Assembly: GCA_003550305.1 (NCBI GenBank)
Contig: QKYT01000261.1
Coordinates: 56,600-101,179 of the forward strand
Source: Glomus cerebriforme
Lineage: Eukaryota > Glomeromycota > Glomeromycetes > Glomerales > Glomeraceae
Reading direction: 5' to 3'
DNA length: 44,580 nt
Shown here piece after piece: positions 23,720-35,182 of this stretch; position 1 is the first letter of the stretch, and each line of letters opens with the position of its first letter. Under the pieces are notes generated by a model. It ran no database searches. It saw only the letters and a list, made by a program, of their open reading frames with translations, and was not told where the DNA came from. The translations under genes were made by a program, and so were the position numbers.

Positions 23720-24100
23720 TTTGTCACGTGCTTAATTTCTTATAATGCTGGCCGAATACTATAATTCCGGCCGGGGTAGAAAAATTTGGTGATAATACTG
23801 GAGCAGATTTTTTGCAAGCACGTGTTATCGCCAAATTTTTCACCCCACGTGATCATAGTAAACTCGCGTCACACATTACCACGTGATAATAGTAAAATGT
23901 TAATTTCTTAATGCCATAATGCTGGTCAAAGAAATTTGGTAGTAATACACCGTCACTTTTTACGCCCCACGTGATCATAGTAAATAGGGACAAAATTTTT
24001 TCGAGGTGTGAAATCATATTTGTCACGCCATTATTTGTCACATGGTTAATTTCTTAATGCCATAATGCCGGCCAAAAGTCACGTGGGACGGAAAAAGTGA
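23720..24100. repeat. Cluster of CACGTG-containing short repeats
   Basis: Within 380 bp there are six CACGTG palindromes (23727, 23819, 23847, 23880, 23968, 24079) and repeated phrases such as TTAATTTCTTAATGCCATAATGC and CCCCACGTGATCATAGTAAA. GGCCGG or GGCC cores recur beside TAATGC. It looks like several overlapping copies of a miniature element. No gene is present; a 62-codon minus ORF here is made of these repeats. Confidence 0.6.
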
Positions 24101-24126
24101 TAATCTTTATAAAGGGATTGACAAAA

Positions 24127-24655
24127 AACATCACATAAGCATCACAAAATAAGTAATCATGAAAGAAACATAATTTTGTACACAAAGAGAAGTTCCATGT
24201 AGAAAGTATAACGAAACACCATCCAAAATAAGGTAATCTTTTAGGATCATAATAAGTTCAAAATAAGTAATCATGAAAGAAAATAATTTTGTACACGAAG
24301 AGAAGTTCCATGTAGAAAGTGTAACGAGACACCATGTAATCATCATGAAAGAAACATAATTTACACAAAGAGAAGTCCAAATAAGGTAATCTTTTAGCAT
24401 CATAATAAGTTCAAAATAAGTAATCATAAAAGAAAAATAATTTTGTACACGAAGAGAAGTTCCATGTAGAAAGTGTAACGAAACACCATGTAATCATCAT
24501 GAAAGAAACATAATTTACACAAAGAGAAGTCCAAATAAGGTAATCTTTTAGCTTCATAATAAGTTCAAAATAAGTAATCATGAAAGAGACTTGGCAAAAC
24601 CACAAATTTTGTACACGACGAGAAGTTTCATACAAAATCATAAATGAAAGAGCAG
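24127..24655. repeat. Minisatellite with a ~155-bp higher-order unit
   Basis: AAGTAATCATGAAAG followed by TTTGTACAC and AGAGAAGTTCCATGTAGAAAG recurs, with anchors near 24148, 24262, 24416 and 24571. The last three are spaced about 154-155 bp apart and each longer unit contains a shorter half-unit (24335, 24490). It lies 3' of the minus-strand 277-aa ORF, and a related array (37410-37770) lies at the same place beside the paralogue. ORFs on the minus strand here are only repeat translations. Confidence 0.8.
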
Positions 24656-24974
24656 TTGACTCAGAGTTTTCTCTGAGTCATTCCTAATCTGAATTGGGCG
24701 GCGATTTAGTATTTTACAATAATCACAGGTAGTTTCTGTTCAAAATTCGGCTCAAAATATTTGTTTTTATTAATTCTTATTTAATATATTGGATAATAAT
24801 TATGAAAAGAATACAACAATACATTTAAAATTTCAATCTATCTACTTTCAAAAAACTACTCTAATAATCTAATTCATCTAATTCATTAATCGCTAAAAAA
24901 GATCAAAGTATTTTTCTTAAAAAAAAAATTTCTTTAAAAAAATTGAAGAATTCTAAAAATATTAGATCTTAAAA

Positions 24975-25808
24975 TTAACGATTTTCATTTGAATCTGAAG
25001 GTATGCAGAGATAAAAATGAAGAATCTGCTTCAAATTTAATTCGAGATTTAATTTTTGAAGCGAATTTAATAATAAATATTTACTTTTAAATTCGTTTGA
25101 ATCAAAATCCCTTCCATAAATTTTCTTATTTAATAAATTAATAATCAAAGAATTTGATAATAATTTACAAGTAACATGATACCTTATGTTAGAATCATTT
25201 GAATTCTGATAAAAGAATTCGAAATCATAATTTTCATCATTAATTTGAGGATAATCTTGTAAAATAATTTTACAAATTACATGATAACAATTATCGTCAT
25301 CTGGCGAGTGATAAAAGAATCTAAATTCATTTAAATGTTGTATTGGTTGATCGTCTTGAATAGATTGGATTGTTTGAATATGAGCCGAAACATCCATATT
25401 CATACTTCCTTGAGGAGATGCAATGCGAGAGTCGCTGGGGTGATGATAGGATAAAATTTGATCTCGTGAAAAAAGCATTTGTTTCAAGCTTAAGTCGAGA
25501 TTATACTTTTGATGTGTTGTTAATGAATGTTTATGTTTCAAGTCATCTGGATTAAAATCTATGCCATAAATTTCCTTGTTCAATATGTTAACAATTAAAG
25601 AACGAGATAATAATTTACATTTAATATGATGATTTTGAAAAAAGAACTCGAAATCGTAATCATCATCAAAATCGGACAAAATCATTTTAAAAGTTACATG
25701 ATAAATGTTGTTATCCTCTGGTGGTTGATAAAAGAAACTTAATTCATTAACGTTAAAATGTAAAACTTGCGCCAAATCTAAACATAGTGGTGTAGAAATA
25801 GAATTCAT
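24975..25808 (-). CDS. Internally duplicated protein of unknown function, paralogue 1
   Basis: A 277-codon intact, intronless ORF. The protein consists of two related modules: about 20-117 (NELSFFYQPPEDNNIYHV, DYDFEFFFQN, CKLLSRSLIVNILNKEIYG, LDLSLKQMLF) and about 163-268 (NEFRFFYHSPDDDNCYHV, NYDFEFFYQN, CKLLSNSLIINLLNKKIYG, LELNLKQILHF), joined by a Ser/Gln-rich linker. No signal peptide, membrane segment or known catalytic motif is visible. It is about 90% identical to the 279-aa ORF at 38267-39106. A TATA-like box (minus-strand TATATAAAG, 25927-25935) sits about 120 nt before the ATG. It is open although the surrounding hAT sequence is full of stops. It could be a host gene caught in a duplication or cargo of a mobile unit. 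I do not recognise the module. Confidence 0.75.
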   Translation of the reverse strand: MNSISTPLCLDLAQVLHFNVNELSFFYQPPEDNNIYHVTFKMILSDFDDDYDFEFFFQNHHIKCKLLSRSLIVNILNKEIYGIDFNPDDLKHKHSLTTHQKYNLDLSLKQMLFSRDQILSYHHPSDSRIASPQGSMNMDVSAHIQTIQSIQDDQPIQHLNEFRFFYHSPDDDNCYHVICKIILQDYPQINDENYDFEFFYQNSNDSNIRYHVTCKLLSNSLIINLLNKKIYGRDFDSNEFKSKYLLLNSLQKLNLELNLKQILHFYLCIPSDSNENR

Positions 25809-25926
25809 TTTTCTTTTAAGATGTAGAATTTTCGAGTAAAGAAAAGTATGGAACCTTAGTAAGAATTTTTGAAAATAAAAAATTATTTCAACATGTGTTT
25901 TTTTTTCTTAAAGCGTTCGCGCAAGT

Positions 25927-25935
25927 CTTTATATA
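25927..25935 (-). promoter_or_regulatory. TATA-like box of paralogue 1
   Basis: TATATAAAG followed by ACTTGCGCGAACGC on the minus strand, about 120 nt upstream of the ATG. The same words occur at the same distance before the second paralogue, so box and GC-rich element are conserved between copies. Confidence 0.55.
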
Positions 25936-26718
25936 CAAAAAGTAGAACTAAAAAAAAAATTATACGAATAAATCGGATACACATTTGCACATTTTGTATG
26001 ACGAAAAAATTTTTTTTTTAAAAAAAATTTTTTTTTTATTATAAAGAAATAGAACTACATAACGATTATCCTACGTTAAAGATAATTACATATTTTATGT
26101 ATTTGTATAAATTTTTACTTTCCTAGGTAAAACGCCAACGGTTTAACTTTTTGGGGATATTATATGATTTCAACCGCGAAGTTTTCCTACTTAATCATAA
26201 ATTTTAGAATCATTTAAAGAAAATGGTATTTACTTATAATTTAAAAATGGTTTTTTTTTCTATTCAATTCATTTGATATATTCATCAGACCTATTTTAAA
26301 TTTCGTTACACATTTTCAAACCTGCAGTAAAATTTTATTTTATTACTAATTTTATTTATGTAATGTGATATATAATCGACAAATAAGCAAAATTTCAATG
26401 CTAAAGAATATTCTTATATATTTACTGAATGAATAAGAGGAATAATATGGACAATTTTATGATGTTTTTATTATTTTCGTAACAAACCCTAATGCCATAA
26501 AATGTATAAAATGTGGATAGTTGATATTTATTGCGGAAGGGTTATCCTACATTATAAGATTATATCAAAATTAAGTTAAATTAATTTTATGGTTTAAAAA
26601 TACTTCAGATCTGATGACAAAAATCCTTTTTGATACGTGTTAGTAAAAATTTTTTTAATAATAATAAGGAAAGTTTTTTTTTTCACGAAACAAAGTTTAA
26701 ATTTTTTTTTAAAAAAAG

Positions 26719-28071
26719 ATATTTATAATGATTTTTCTAAAAATGAATCAAAATAACTCTCAACTTATTAGTTAAATTAATAATTTTTTTAGTACATATT
26801 ATTATATTATTATTATGTCAGCAAATCAGATCACAAATCGAACTTAACCATTTCTTTTGATTTATAAACCAATCGAAGTTTTGAGAAATCTTGGACTTTT
26901 CGCGATATCAACGTAAATGCCAATTTCTTGATAGATCTGATGATTGTTACATAATTTGCTTGGTTTTACATATTGATCTTATTGATCTTTATGATATTGA
27001 ATTTTTTTTTCATACAACTTTATGTAAAAATTAGGTAAATTCCAGGAGGTGATAGATATCAATTTTTAATTTTTTTGTATCCTTAAAAATAAAGGTAAGA
27101 CGGAAAGTTGTAGAGTATGGTTGACCAATTGAGTATAGTATGTGTTAAAATCGATGTTGAGTAAAAATTTTACTATACTCAGTAGTAAGTATATAACACT
27201 GAATTTTGTATTGTATAATTATTTATACTCAGTTGTAAAATAATTATTATCAGTTACATATATAGAGTACAGTACGTTACAATCATACAAGAATATTTTA
27301 AAAAAACTAATGTTTGTAAATGAAGAATATTTCTTTAAAAAAACAATTGTTTAACGTTTAACAAAATTTTTTGTGAAAGAAGAGTACTTTGGAAAAACAA
27401 GTGTTCAACGTGATCTCGATATTTGGTATTTTAACCTTGTATGACGAGAAAACTAGATTTCACATGACCATACAAAACTCAAGATGTTGACTCGACTCTA
27501 CAATTTTTCGTATCACTCTAAAAATAAAAGATGCACAGTATGCTTGTTGAAGTAACACATTTATTTTAGTTATGAAAAAAATTCTCCACCATAAAATTCT
27601 CCACTATAAAACGAAGTGTATTTATATTATAGCTTTAGGATCTTTAATATAATCTTAATATATTATTTATTTTTGACTTTCATATACTTTTTTGTTATTA
27701 ACTATTTTTTTTTATTTACTTTATTTGTCTGATTTTGGCTTTACACTCTTCTCTTTTGCGATATACTGTATATATATATCCTAAAAAAAATGATTAAAGC
27801 TATTGATCAAGTAATTAATCTTGACAAAAGACGCATTGTTATTTTTATTATGACCATACAAATTTGAAAACTATCTAGTGATAGGATTTTTTAATTTTTA
27901 AGAACAATTTTATTTTAATTTACAGTATTCAACTCTATGCATTATATGTATTATGTAGTAGTTAATAATATAATTGGTCAAAATAAATCACATGATAAAC
28001 TAATAATCATCAAATTTATCAATGACATCATATCTATTTTTTTTTTCAAAATTTCGCTGTATAATTCATAA
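26719..28071. other. AT-rich spacer, no gene seen
   Basis: Sequence unique to this side of the duplication. It contains a small inverted repeat (TGAGTATAGTA near 27131, TACTATACTCA near 27170) and further TACTCAG repeats up to about 27230, possibly a miniature element. No open frame of note. Confidence 0.35.
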
Positions 28072-30235
28072 ATGCCTCCAAAGAAACAAAAAAAAAGAAG
28101 TCTAATTTGGTCTCATTTTATTGAAGGACCTTTACTCAATAGTTCTCACCATGAAGCAAAATGCAAATATTACTTGGGTGGCATACCCTAATGTTAGTGA
28201 AGAAATTCGTAATTCTTTATATGAATTAAATAATACAAATAGTAATACAAAAGAAAAATAAAATAAAAATAAATGCCCTCGTATAGAAACTGTTGAATCA
28301 AGTGATGATGGTAATTTGGTAATAGTATATTTCTAATTTTTTAAATCTGAATTTAAATAAAATAATATTTCATTTTTTTTTTTAATTGCTTATTATCTAA
28401 TGCAGATGAAAATAATTCAGAAATCATACTGTACAAAAATCTATGGAATCTTTTGCAGATAAAACTATGAAATAATAGCAATACATCACCAATTTTTACG
28501 TGCTTTACTTTCGGTCAATGTCACTTTTTCTTTTGTTGATAATCCTGAAGTCAACAAATTGTTTAAAATGTTGCGACCTTCCTATAATCTACCATCATGT
28601 AAATGGATTAATACAGAAATCTTGAATCAAGTTTATGAAGAAATAGAACATAAAATAGAAAATTTGCTTTAGATGCTAAGTTTCTAACGTTATCTGGTGA
28701 TGGTTGGACAAATGTATCTAAGCAGAGTATGGTTAATTTTATTCTTACAAATGAAAAGCGTCAAAGTCAAATTTGGAAAGTAGAAAATTTTTCAAATATT
28801 CATCATACCGGAGATATTATGTTTAATGCATATAAAAAGGTTGGAATGGAATTTGGAACTGATAAGTGGATAGGATTTGTATCTGATAGTGGACCAGATA
28901 TGGCTAAAGCACAACGTCTTATGCGTGAATTAAGTTAAATTTAAATGCTATATATTAAAATAAACCATTATTTTTATGCTTTTAAAATGAAGGATTTAGA
29001 AATAGGTGGAAAAGTTCTTACCTTACCTTGTATGGCGCATCAAACGAATCTGCTTGTTAAAAAAATTGTAAAATCTTACATTAACCATTTTCGAAATTCA
29101 AATTTGGCTTTGGCAAAATTGTGGGAATTATCTCAGAATCCAAATTTAACGCCCGAGTATCCTTGTATTACACGTTGGGAGACCTTTTCTAAAGCTGCAA
29201 AAAGTATTTTATCAATTCGGGATAATATAAGAGTAAATAGTAAGTACAGTATCTATATTTATTTCATGAAAATTAGAGTATTATGCTAATTTCTTATTTT
29301 TTATTAGATAATGACAATTGCCCACTCTAATCTTTTGATTACAAATGGAAGAACAAATAATCATAGTGTGGTTCATGCTATAGATAATACTGAATTTGGG
29401 GAAGGCTTTTAATGTTTTATGAATTACTGAAGCCTTAGATCATATTATTATGATTTTGGAACGTATTACTTTTGGACATGTTGCAGCAACATGGGCATGG
29501 TCAAGGAAAATTACCTTCTAATGAAAGTAATGAAAGTGAATTCAAAACTTTAATGGCCAATGAAATTGATAATTGATGGAAGAAAATTTACAATTCAATT
29601 TTTCTTATTACTTGGTTTTGCATCCATATCATCATGGAGAAGGAATTAATCCGGAAAAATTATTACAAATTCAAGATGTTTATTCTTTATTTTGTATATT
29701 ATATCCAGATAAAAATAATGCTGCATTTGTAGATAAATGGTTAGATTATCAAATAAGGAAGATGCTTTTAAAGCAGAATCTTTAAATAGTTCAAAACTCC
29801 ATTAAGATAGCTGAATTTGTTTGTAGACTTTTTTCAATTCCATCAAATTCAGCAACTTCGGAAAAGGTATGGTCTCTTATGAGTAATATTCATACAGAAC
29901 GGCGTAATCATTTATCACCAAAAAGAACTGGTGAAATGGCACAAATAATATGGTATATGAGGGAGCGATCTTTTACAAATATGCCAAAAAAACTAAAGAT
30001 TCTTTGAAAGGATATAACGAATCAAATGATGATACAGGGGGATGATATTGATAATGTATTAGGAGATGGGGTGGTTGTGGATGCAATTATGAATAATTTA
30101 GAACAAACATCGGCAAAAATCATTGATGATATTAGCATTTTTGATTCTAATAACGACGTTTTACAGCCTCCTACTTTGCTTGAAATCTTTGATTCACAAT
30201 TGATCGAAACTGCATTAACTAATTTCATATTATAA
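28072..30235 (+). pseudogene. hAT-family transposase pseudogene (DUF659-like), second family
   Basis: Starts at an ATG with MPPKKQKKRS and a BED-finger-like SHF...HHEAKCKYYL segment (Cys partly lost), then after breaks FVDNPEVNKLFKMLRPSY, the DUF659 core LSGDGWTNVSKQSM (just before 28729) followed by WIGFVSDSGPDMAKA, then LPCMAHQTNLLVKKIVKS and PCITRWETF, and finally the hAT dimerisation region SEKVWSLMSNIHTERRNHL near 29860-29920. That order is the full domain series of hAT/DUF659 transposases, here on the plus strand. Several frameshifts and stops, plus possible introns, break it. The tail at 30026-30235 is still open. It differs from the hAT relics in the duplicated units. Terminal inverted repeats were not identified. 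Confidence 0.8.
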
Positions 30236-30752
30236 ATAAAAATTTTTTGGTAATTAAATATGTTATCACGTGATATTATTAAAATTAACCAATCAGCATT
30301 AATAACTGATTCAATTTGCTATCATCATGATAAAAAAAAAATAACTGATTCAATTATTAACTTAATAAGTGCTTATTAATTAAAAAAGATTCAAAATAAT
30401 TTAAGTCCCATTACTATTAAACTTTTCTTCTTTAGGTATAAATTTGATGATTTAAATCTATATATTGATTTTTATAGTGCCGGCCAGAATTATGATACGT
30501 GATTTAGGATAACGTAAATTGAATTTCTGTAATTCTGGTTGACCGTTCACTTTCGTGATCTATATCAGATACATTTAGATTTAGCTTTATTCAAAGTAGC
30601 TTTGTTAATTATAATTAATCCTTTCATAGTTCATACTGTGATTCATCTTTTTTTATTAAAGATGATTAGGCAAACTATTTAAATATAAATAAAATGAAAA
30701 TTTTAATTTGAAGTTCAAGCTAGATGAGACGTGTAATAAATATGCTGCGTCT
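30236..30752. other. Spacer with a short palindromic element
   Basis: No gene. Near 30480-30530 the words CCAGAATTA and TAATTCTGG form an inverted repeat next to GCCGGCC and ATACGTGA. A related phrase occurs reversed at about 41630-41655. One CACGTG at 30268. Confidence 0.35.
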
Positions 30753-31559
30753 GATGATACAAATAACACGTGAATTAACATAATAAAATGCCAGTCACAA
30801 TTAATATTAATAACTGAATTGTAAATATAATTCTTACCATATTTCTTAGCATATTTTAATTTTTATTATTAAACTAAATTGTTATTCCAATTACTGTACA
30901 ATCATTAGGAAATTTATCAGATAATGCTATTATTAAAAGTGTAAAAACATTATTAATATCTTCAAGTCTTCAGGATAAATCAACATCTATATTATATGGA
31001 AATATTTCAAAATGGGTAATATTGTTTTTAAAAATAAAACCTTTTCACCAATTCTAGTGACAAACGTGTTCTTTTCGCCGAAATATGATTGTCGGTGTTG
31101 GGGAACATTGTTCGCACGGCGCACCGAGGTCGCCTAAATAGAAAGATATTTTCTTGTTAATTGAGCTAGAGTAGGAGAAATACTCTTATTATTTAATCAC
31201 CATTCTAAGAGGTTATCTTCATAATTTTACATAGCGTATAAATCATCTTCCTTTCAGTTTTCATATTCGTTTGTACTGTATATATAATTTTCTTTGACTT
31301 CAGAGTATTGACTTTATTTTTTTCTCTATTTAATATGTCATATCATTTTGATCTCTTTCTCTATCTTTTAGATCTATAATATCCGTTCCTACCCCAATTG
31401 TAAAGTTAGTACGATAAAATTTTCTTAAATTAGGATTAATAGCTAAATGATAAATATTGCTTCACAAACATAAGTGAAAAGAGAATTCTAGTCTAAGAGA
31501 CTCGACTAATTGACTGGTTTTCCCTTGCCTGTTATGAGAAAGGTCAACTCGTAAACAGT

Positions 31560-32870
31560 ATAAGGAAGTATATAATTGCCTTCTAACTCGCGAAAAAAGT
31601 CACTATCATCAACTTCATGATTTCTATCTTCAACGTCGTCTGGAATACGAAGATTTATCTTTAATTTCTCGTATAAGGCATTTATGCCTTATTTCGTTCT
31701 AACTAGTTGACCATTTGAAATCGGATTTTATTTCGTCCTTTTGATTTCATCCCTTTCCTTGAACACGAGTATTCATTTGACGAAATTGCCTATGCACGTA
31801 TCGCCATTGTTGACAAGTGCCAGCAGCAGTCCATAAATGAGATTTCAGATAGCATCAACTGTTTCATTTTTGTTTGATCTCGGAACAAAATTCTTTTTTG
31901 AGCAATTCCATAGTGAAAATAAGATTAAGAGTTGGTTTGGGCACCACATAATGTCGAGTGACTCGAGTCACAATTTCAATCGGTTTTAACAATTTTACTG
32001 CTGCTTGTAAAAAACTATATAAAATGTTAATATAAATTAAGATTATGGAAATCAACAATTAATAGTATAAATCAATCAATTACTCTAGTTCGTCTATTGA
32101 TTTGGATGCACGATCTGATTCGGCAAGTAAATAAGTTGAAACAAATCTTATCGAGTTATGTAATTCCAATATACGTTTTCACGCCAAGTAGGTGAAATTT
32201 TAACATCGATTAAAACGTCAAGTGGACTTCATACAGTATCTTCATTTGGGTCCGGACTGCGCATCGCGTAAACTTAGGAAGTCGAAAAAAAAGCTTGCAA
32301 GCTTTGACACGACAATGTATAGCCTTAATTGATTTAGTCCCTTGAACTGACAGCGTACGCACGGCGCCAAGGTTGATGTACTATGTTGCTAATATAGTTG
32401 GTTTAACAATATTATTCCTTTGACCATATTAGCGCTGTTATTGGTTGCAACAGTAAAACTATTGTCTCAAGACACCATTTGAAACAATTCTTCACTAATT
32501 ATTTCGCCGGTATGTGGATATTCGAGATATTCACAAGAAAATAGTATTCCCTTGAAATTTAAAATCGAAGTTATCAGTAGGACTATGCTGTTCGTAAATC
32601 GGTGATTAAATGAGTTGTTATTACGCTGCTATCGAGTAGTTGATCATGGCTCCAATTATACGCTTCGTGGATTAGCTCCTTAGTAATTTTATCACATGGG
32701 GTACGAAATCCAGATTCAAACGCGTAAATAAACTCGTAAAAAGATTGATTTTGTAAAATGTAAAGAGGTAAAACAAATTGAACAATAAAATTGGGTAACT
32801 TTTTTGATAATAATACTTGTCTTTGGGAGGAGAGCACATTTTGGCTAACATAATTATCCTGTTATATCTT
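31560..32870 (-). pseudogene. hAT-family transposase pseudogene, copy 2
   Basis: The best-preserved part (32837 down to 32583, minus) reads FIVQFVLPLYILQNQSF, then TPCDKITKELIHEAYN and SSVITTHLITDL, i.e. the hAT N-terminal region leading to the first catalytic block. Further down in broken frames come LEYPHTGEIISEELFQ and NNSANMVKGIILLN (32410-32520), matching the DNGANM block, and LLKPIEIVTR near 31970-32000. The usual Asp of the last-but-one block reads Asn (NNSANM). Stops and shifts rule out function. Confidence 0.7.
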
Positions 32871-33816
32871 ACAAATAATAAATTCAATATGTACTGTACA
32901 TACTTAATTATATTCATCTAAGTATTGGGCATAGGTTATATTGTCGTAAATGAGCTATCATATTCGGTGTTTCCGCGTTTGTAAGTATTTGGACAGGGAT
33001 TTTTTTGGCGGGTATTGGAAAGGTTATGTTCGCATTTTATTTGCAACAAACGATTTCAGTGTTATCTTGGATCAGTGCTGATTTGTACTTCGTAGTACAA
33101 AAATATCATAAACCGGTTGTAATGTGAACTTTGCATATTTTTTTCAACGTCACGACAGAACTTTCAAAATTTTTACCTAATACCAAAAGGAAACACAGGA
33201 TTGCGCAAAGGACTGGACTAAATATGTTTAATTCTAGAATTTGATCTTATTAGTATAGTTAGATTAGAAGAGTGAATTTTCCAAGTTGATGACAAAAAAA
33301 TATTAAATAGTGATTAAAAAACTGTATGGAGTTACAGTACATTAACGATATGAGAAAAAAATCTGCACCTATCATATTTTTTACGTTTGATTATGCGGTC
33401 TATTTTATATTTTAATGATACTGCGAAACAATAAAGATGAAAATATTATCTTTTGTACTTGAATTACGAATTATAATTAGAGATGGGTAAAATGCATTTT
33501 TGAATTTGCAATAACAATAACTTTACATATTGGAGGCATTTTTTAAGCATTATATTGACTTAGAAAATCTTTTCATTTATCAACTTATTATGAAAATGAA
33601 AGTACACTACAGCTAATCTCGTTTTATTTCTGGTATTATTTTCTTGTTCTTTTTTAAATCAAAATAATGTTTTTTTTTCTTACTGTAATTCATCCATAAA
33701 ACAAATTCAAAGCTTTTTTTTTTAAAAAAAAATCTTAAGGGTAGGGTTCATTAAATCACGTGAATATAGGTAAACATCAAATTTTGCGAAACCTGAATGA
33801 AAATTTTTTTTATATA

Positions 33817-35095
33817 CAGTGTGGGACAAAAAAAATCGGAATCAAAAAATTGGACACTGCCGTTCAATTATTATAATAAATCACATGTAAATTTACTTTA
33901 TATTAAAGCTGATAACCAGATGACTTTATTAAAAAAAATTAATATGGTATGCGTTCACCATTATTTTCAATAATTAATTCACAATGCCGTTTCATTGACA
34001 TCGAAAAATTAATTAGAACAGTTTCTGGGATATTTTGCCATTCCTCCACCATAAATTTTCCCAGATCATCAAAATTTTTTGGCATACGCTTCTCTACCTT
34101 ACCCTTTATGGTTGACCATAAGTTCTCTATGGGATTTAAGTCCGAACTGTTCAATGGCCAGTCTAAAACTACTGGGAAATTTTCTTGGAGGAAGGCCTTT
34201 GCAAGATGGCTCGTATGTTTTGGATCGTTGTCTTTCTGGAAGCGCCAACGATCACCAAGCATCTGGAACATCTCAGGAGCATGTGTACGAAGAATTTCCA
34301 CATAAAACTCAGCGTTCATGATTTGTTTAAAACAAAATAAGCTTGTTTTTCCTTTTGCAGAAAAGCCTCCCCACGCCATAATTTTTGTACGATCCTTAGG
34401 CATACGACGAACCGGTCTTTTTCCTTTATATCAACATTTTATGGTATTTCTAAAGAGCTGGAATGCTGTTTCATNGGTAAATAATATTTTATCCCATCTA
34501 TCATTAATATGTTGTCGTGTCCACTCTACACGTTTCAGTTTATGAGCTTTGGTCAGCATTGGTGTTGCTTTGGGGAGTCTTTTTAAATCACCAACACTTG
34601 AAAGGTGCCTTCCAACAGTTCTATATGATACTTCTACACCTATATTTTCTAGCTTTCTTGCCAAAGTTCTTGTAAAAAGAGAAGTATCGTGTCTTATATA
34701 TTGACTAAGTGTACGAGAAGTACTTGCGGTGATTTTTTTAGGACGACCATTCCCTCTAGCATGGTTTATTGTTCCATTTTTTTTTATTTTTTCGATATTA
34801 TCATAAATAGTGGACAGTGGGATATTCGTCAGCTTATGAGTTCTTTTGCCTCATGAATACCATTATTCCATAAACATAATAGAACTTCACGGGTCTTTTT
34901 TTTATTTGAAAGGGACATCATGGTGATAATTTTCTTGCGAAAGAAAAGGTGTAGAGAAACACAACGGTTGTCACACGTATAACACAAGCATATTATTTTT
35001 ATTTGTTGATGTGGTACAAAATTTAATTTATATTTAGTGAAATAGACGATCATTTTGTCACGTGACAAATTTCCGATTTTTTTTGTCCCACACTG
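33817..35095 (-). mobile_element. Tc1/mariner element, 1279 bp, perfect 25-bp TIRs
   Basis: The left terminus CAGTGTGGGACAAAAAAAAT... (33817-33841) and the right terminus (35071-35095) are perfect 25-bp inverted repeats. Both ends are bounded by TA (33815-33816 and 35096-35097), the standard Tc1/mariner target duplication. The single transposase gene lies on the minus strand. Identical TIRs and an almost open gene indicate a recent insertion. Confidence 0.93.
33939..34921 (-). pseudogene. Tc1-type DD34E transposase, nearly intact
   Basis: Cut-and-paste transposase. Start ATG at 34919-34921 (MMSLSNKKKTREVLLCLW, first helix-turn-helix), then TIYDNIEKIKKNGTINH, the GRPKK hook, a second helix-turn-helix (SYRTVGRHL) and a DDE domain: FTxETAFQL, MAWGGFSAKG, DNDPKHTS and DWPLNSSDLNPIENLW. 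From the D of DNDPKHTS to the E of PIENLW there are 34 residues, so DD34E. Defects: a frameshift near 34830-34840, one in-frame TGA (34431-34433, between the FQLFRNT block and YKGKRPV, where the frame otherwise continues) and an ambiguous base N at 34475, the first base of the first catalytic Asp codon (NAT). Length (about 327 codons) is normal for the family. Confidence 0.9.
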
Positions 35096-35182
35096 TATAT
35101 CTGACTAAGAACTATCAAATTACATTAATAAATTTTCTGAAACTTTATTTTGATCATATGACATAGTGAACCCTACCCTTAA

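Larger units (their letters stand above)
19873..26718. repeat. Duplicated unit, copy 1 (hAT relic plus 277-aa ORF)
   Basis: From GATACAAATAAATACACGTG at about 19873 to the A-run at about 26718 this unit corresponds, in the same order and orientation, to copy 2 at about 30753-39988. Matching blocks: 19873-22490 with 30753-33435 (decayed hAT transposase), a shorter block near 23190-23260 with 36520-36560, and 24130-26718 with 37420-39988 (minisatellite, ORF, promoter). At the right end both copies read CACGAAACAAAGTTTAAA, T-run, A-run, then diverge completely. The stretch 22490-24120 is poorly matched. This could be a tandem segmental duplication or two insertions of one large mobile element. 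Confidence 0.75.
33739..35178. mobile_element. TTAA-flanked inverted-repeat element interrupted by a Tc1 copy
   Basis: The 12-bp perfect terminal repeats GGGTAGGGTTCA (33739-33750) and TGAACCCTACCC (35167-35178) are flanked on both sides by TTAA (33735-33738, 35179-35182), the target duplication typical of piggyBac-type transposition. Without the Tc1 element and its duplicated TA, only about 159 bp remain, so this is a non-autonomous miniature element with no coding capacity. The piggyBac link rests on TTAA only. Confidence 0.72.

Noticed and set aside
24131..24641. Minus-strand ORFs of 76 and 98 codons with hydrophobic repeats
   Set aside because: Simple translations of the minisatellite; the repeated residues follow the DNA period and nothing supports a gene.
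24127..24655. CRISPR array
   Set aside because: Repeats are long, degenerate and contiguous without unique spacers, and the DNA is eukaryotic.
33949..34545. Plus-strand ORFs of 75-118 codons over the Tc1 element
   Set aside because: They are antisense shadows of the transposase, whose minus-strand frame has all the expected motifs.
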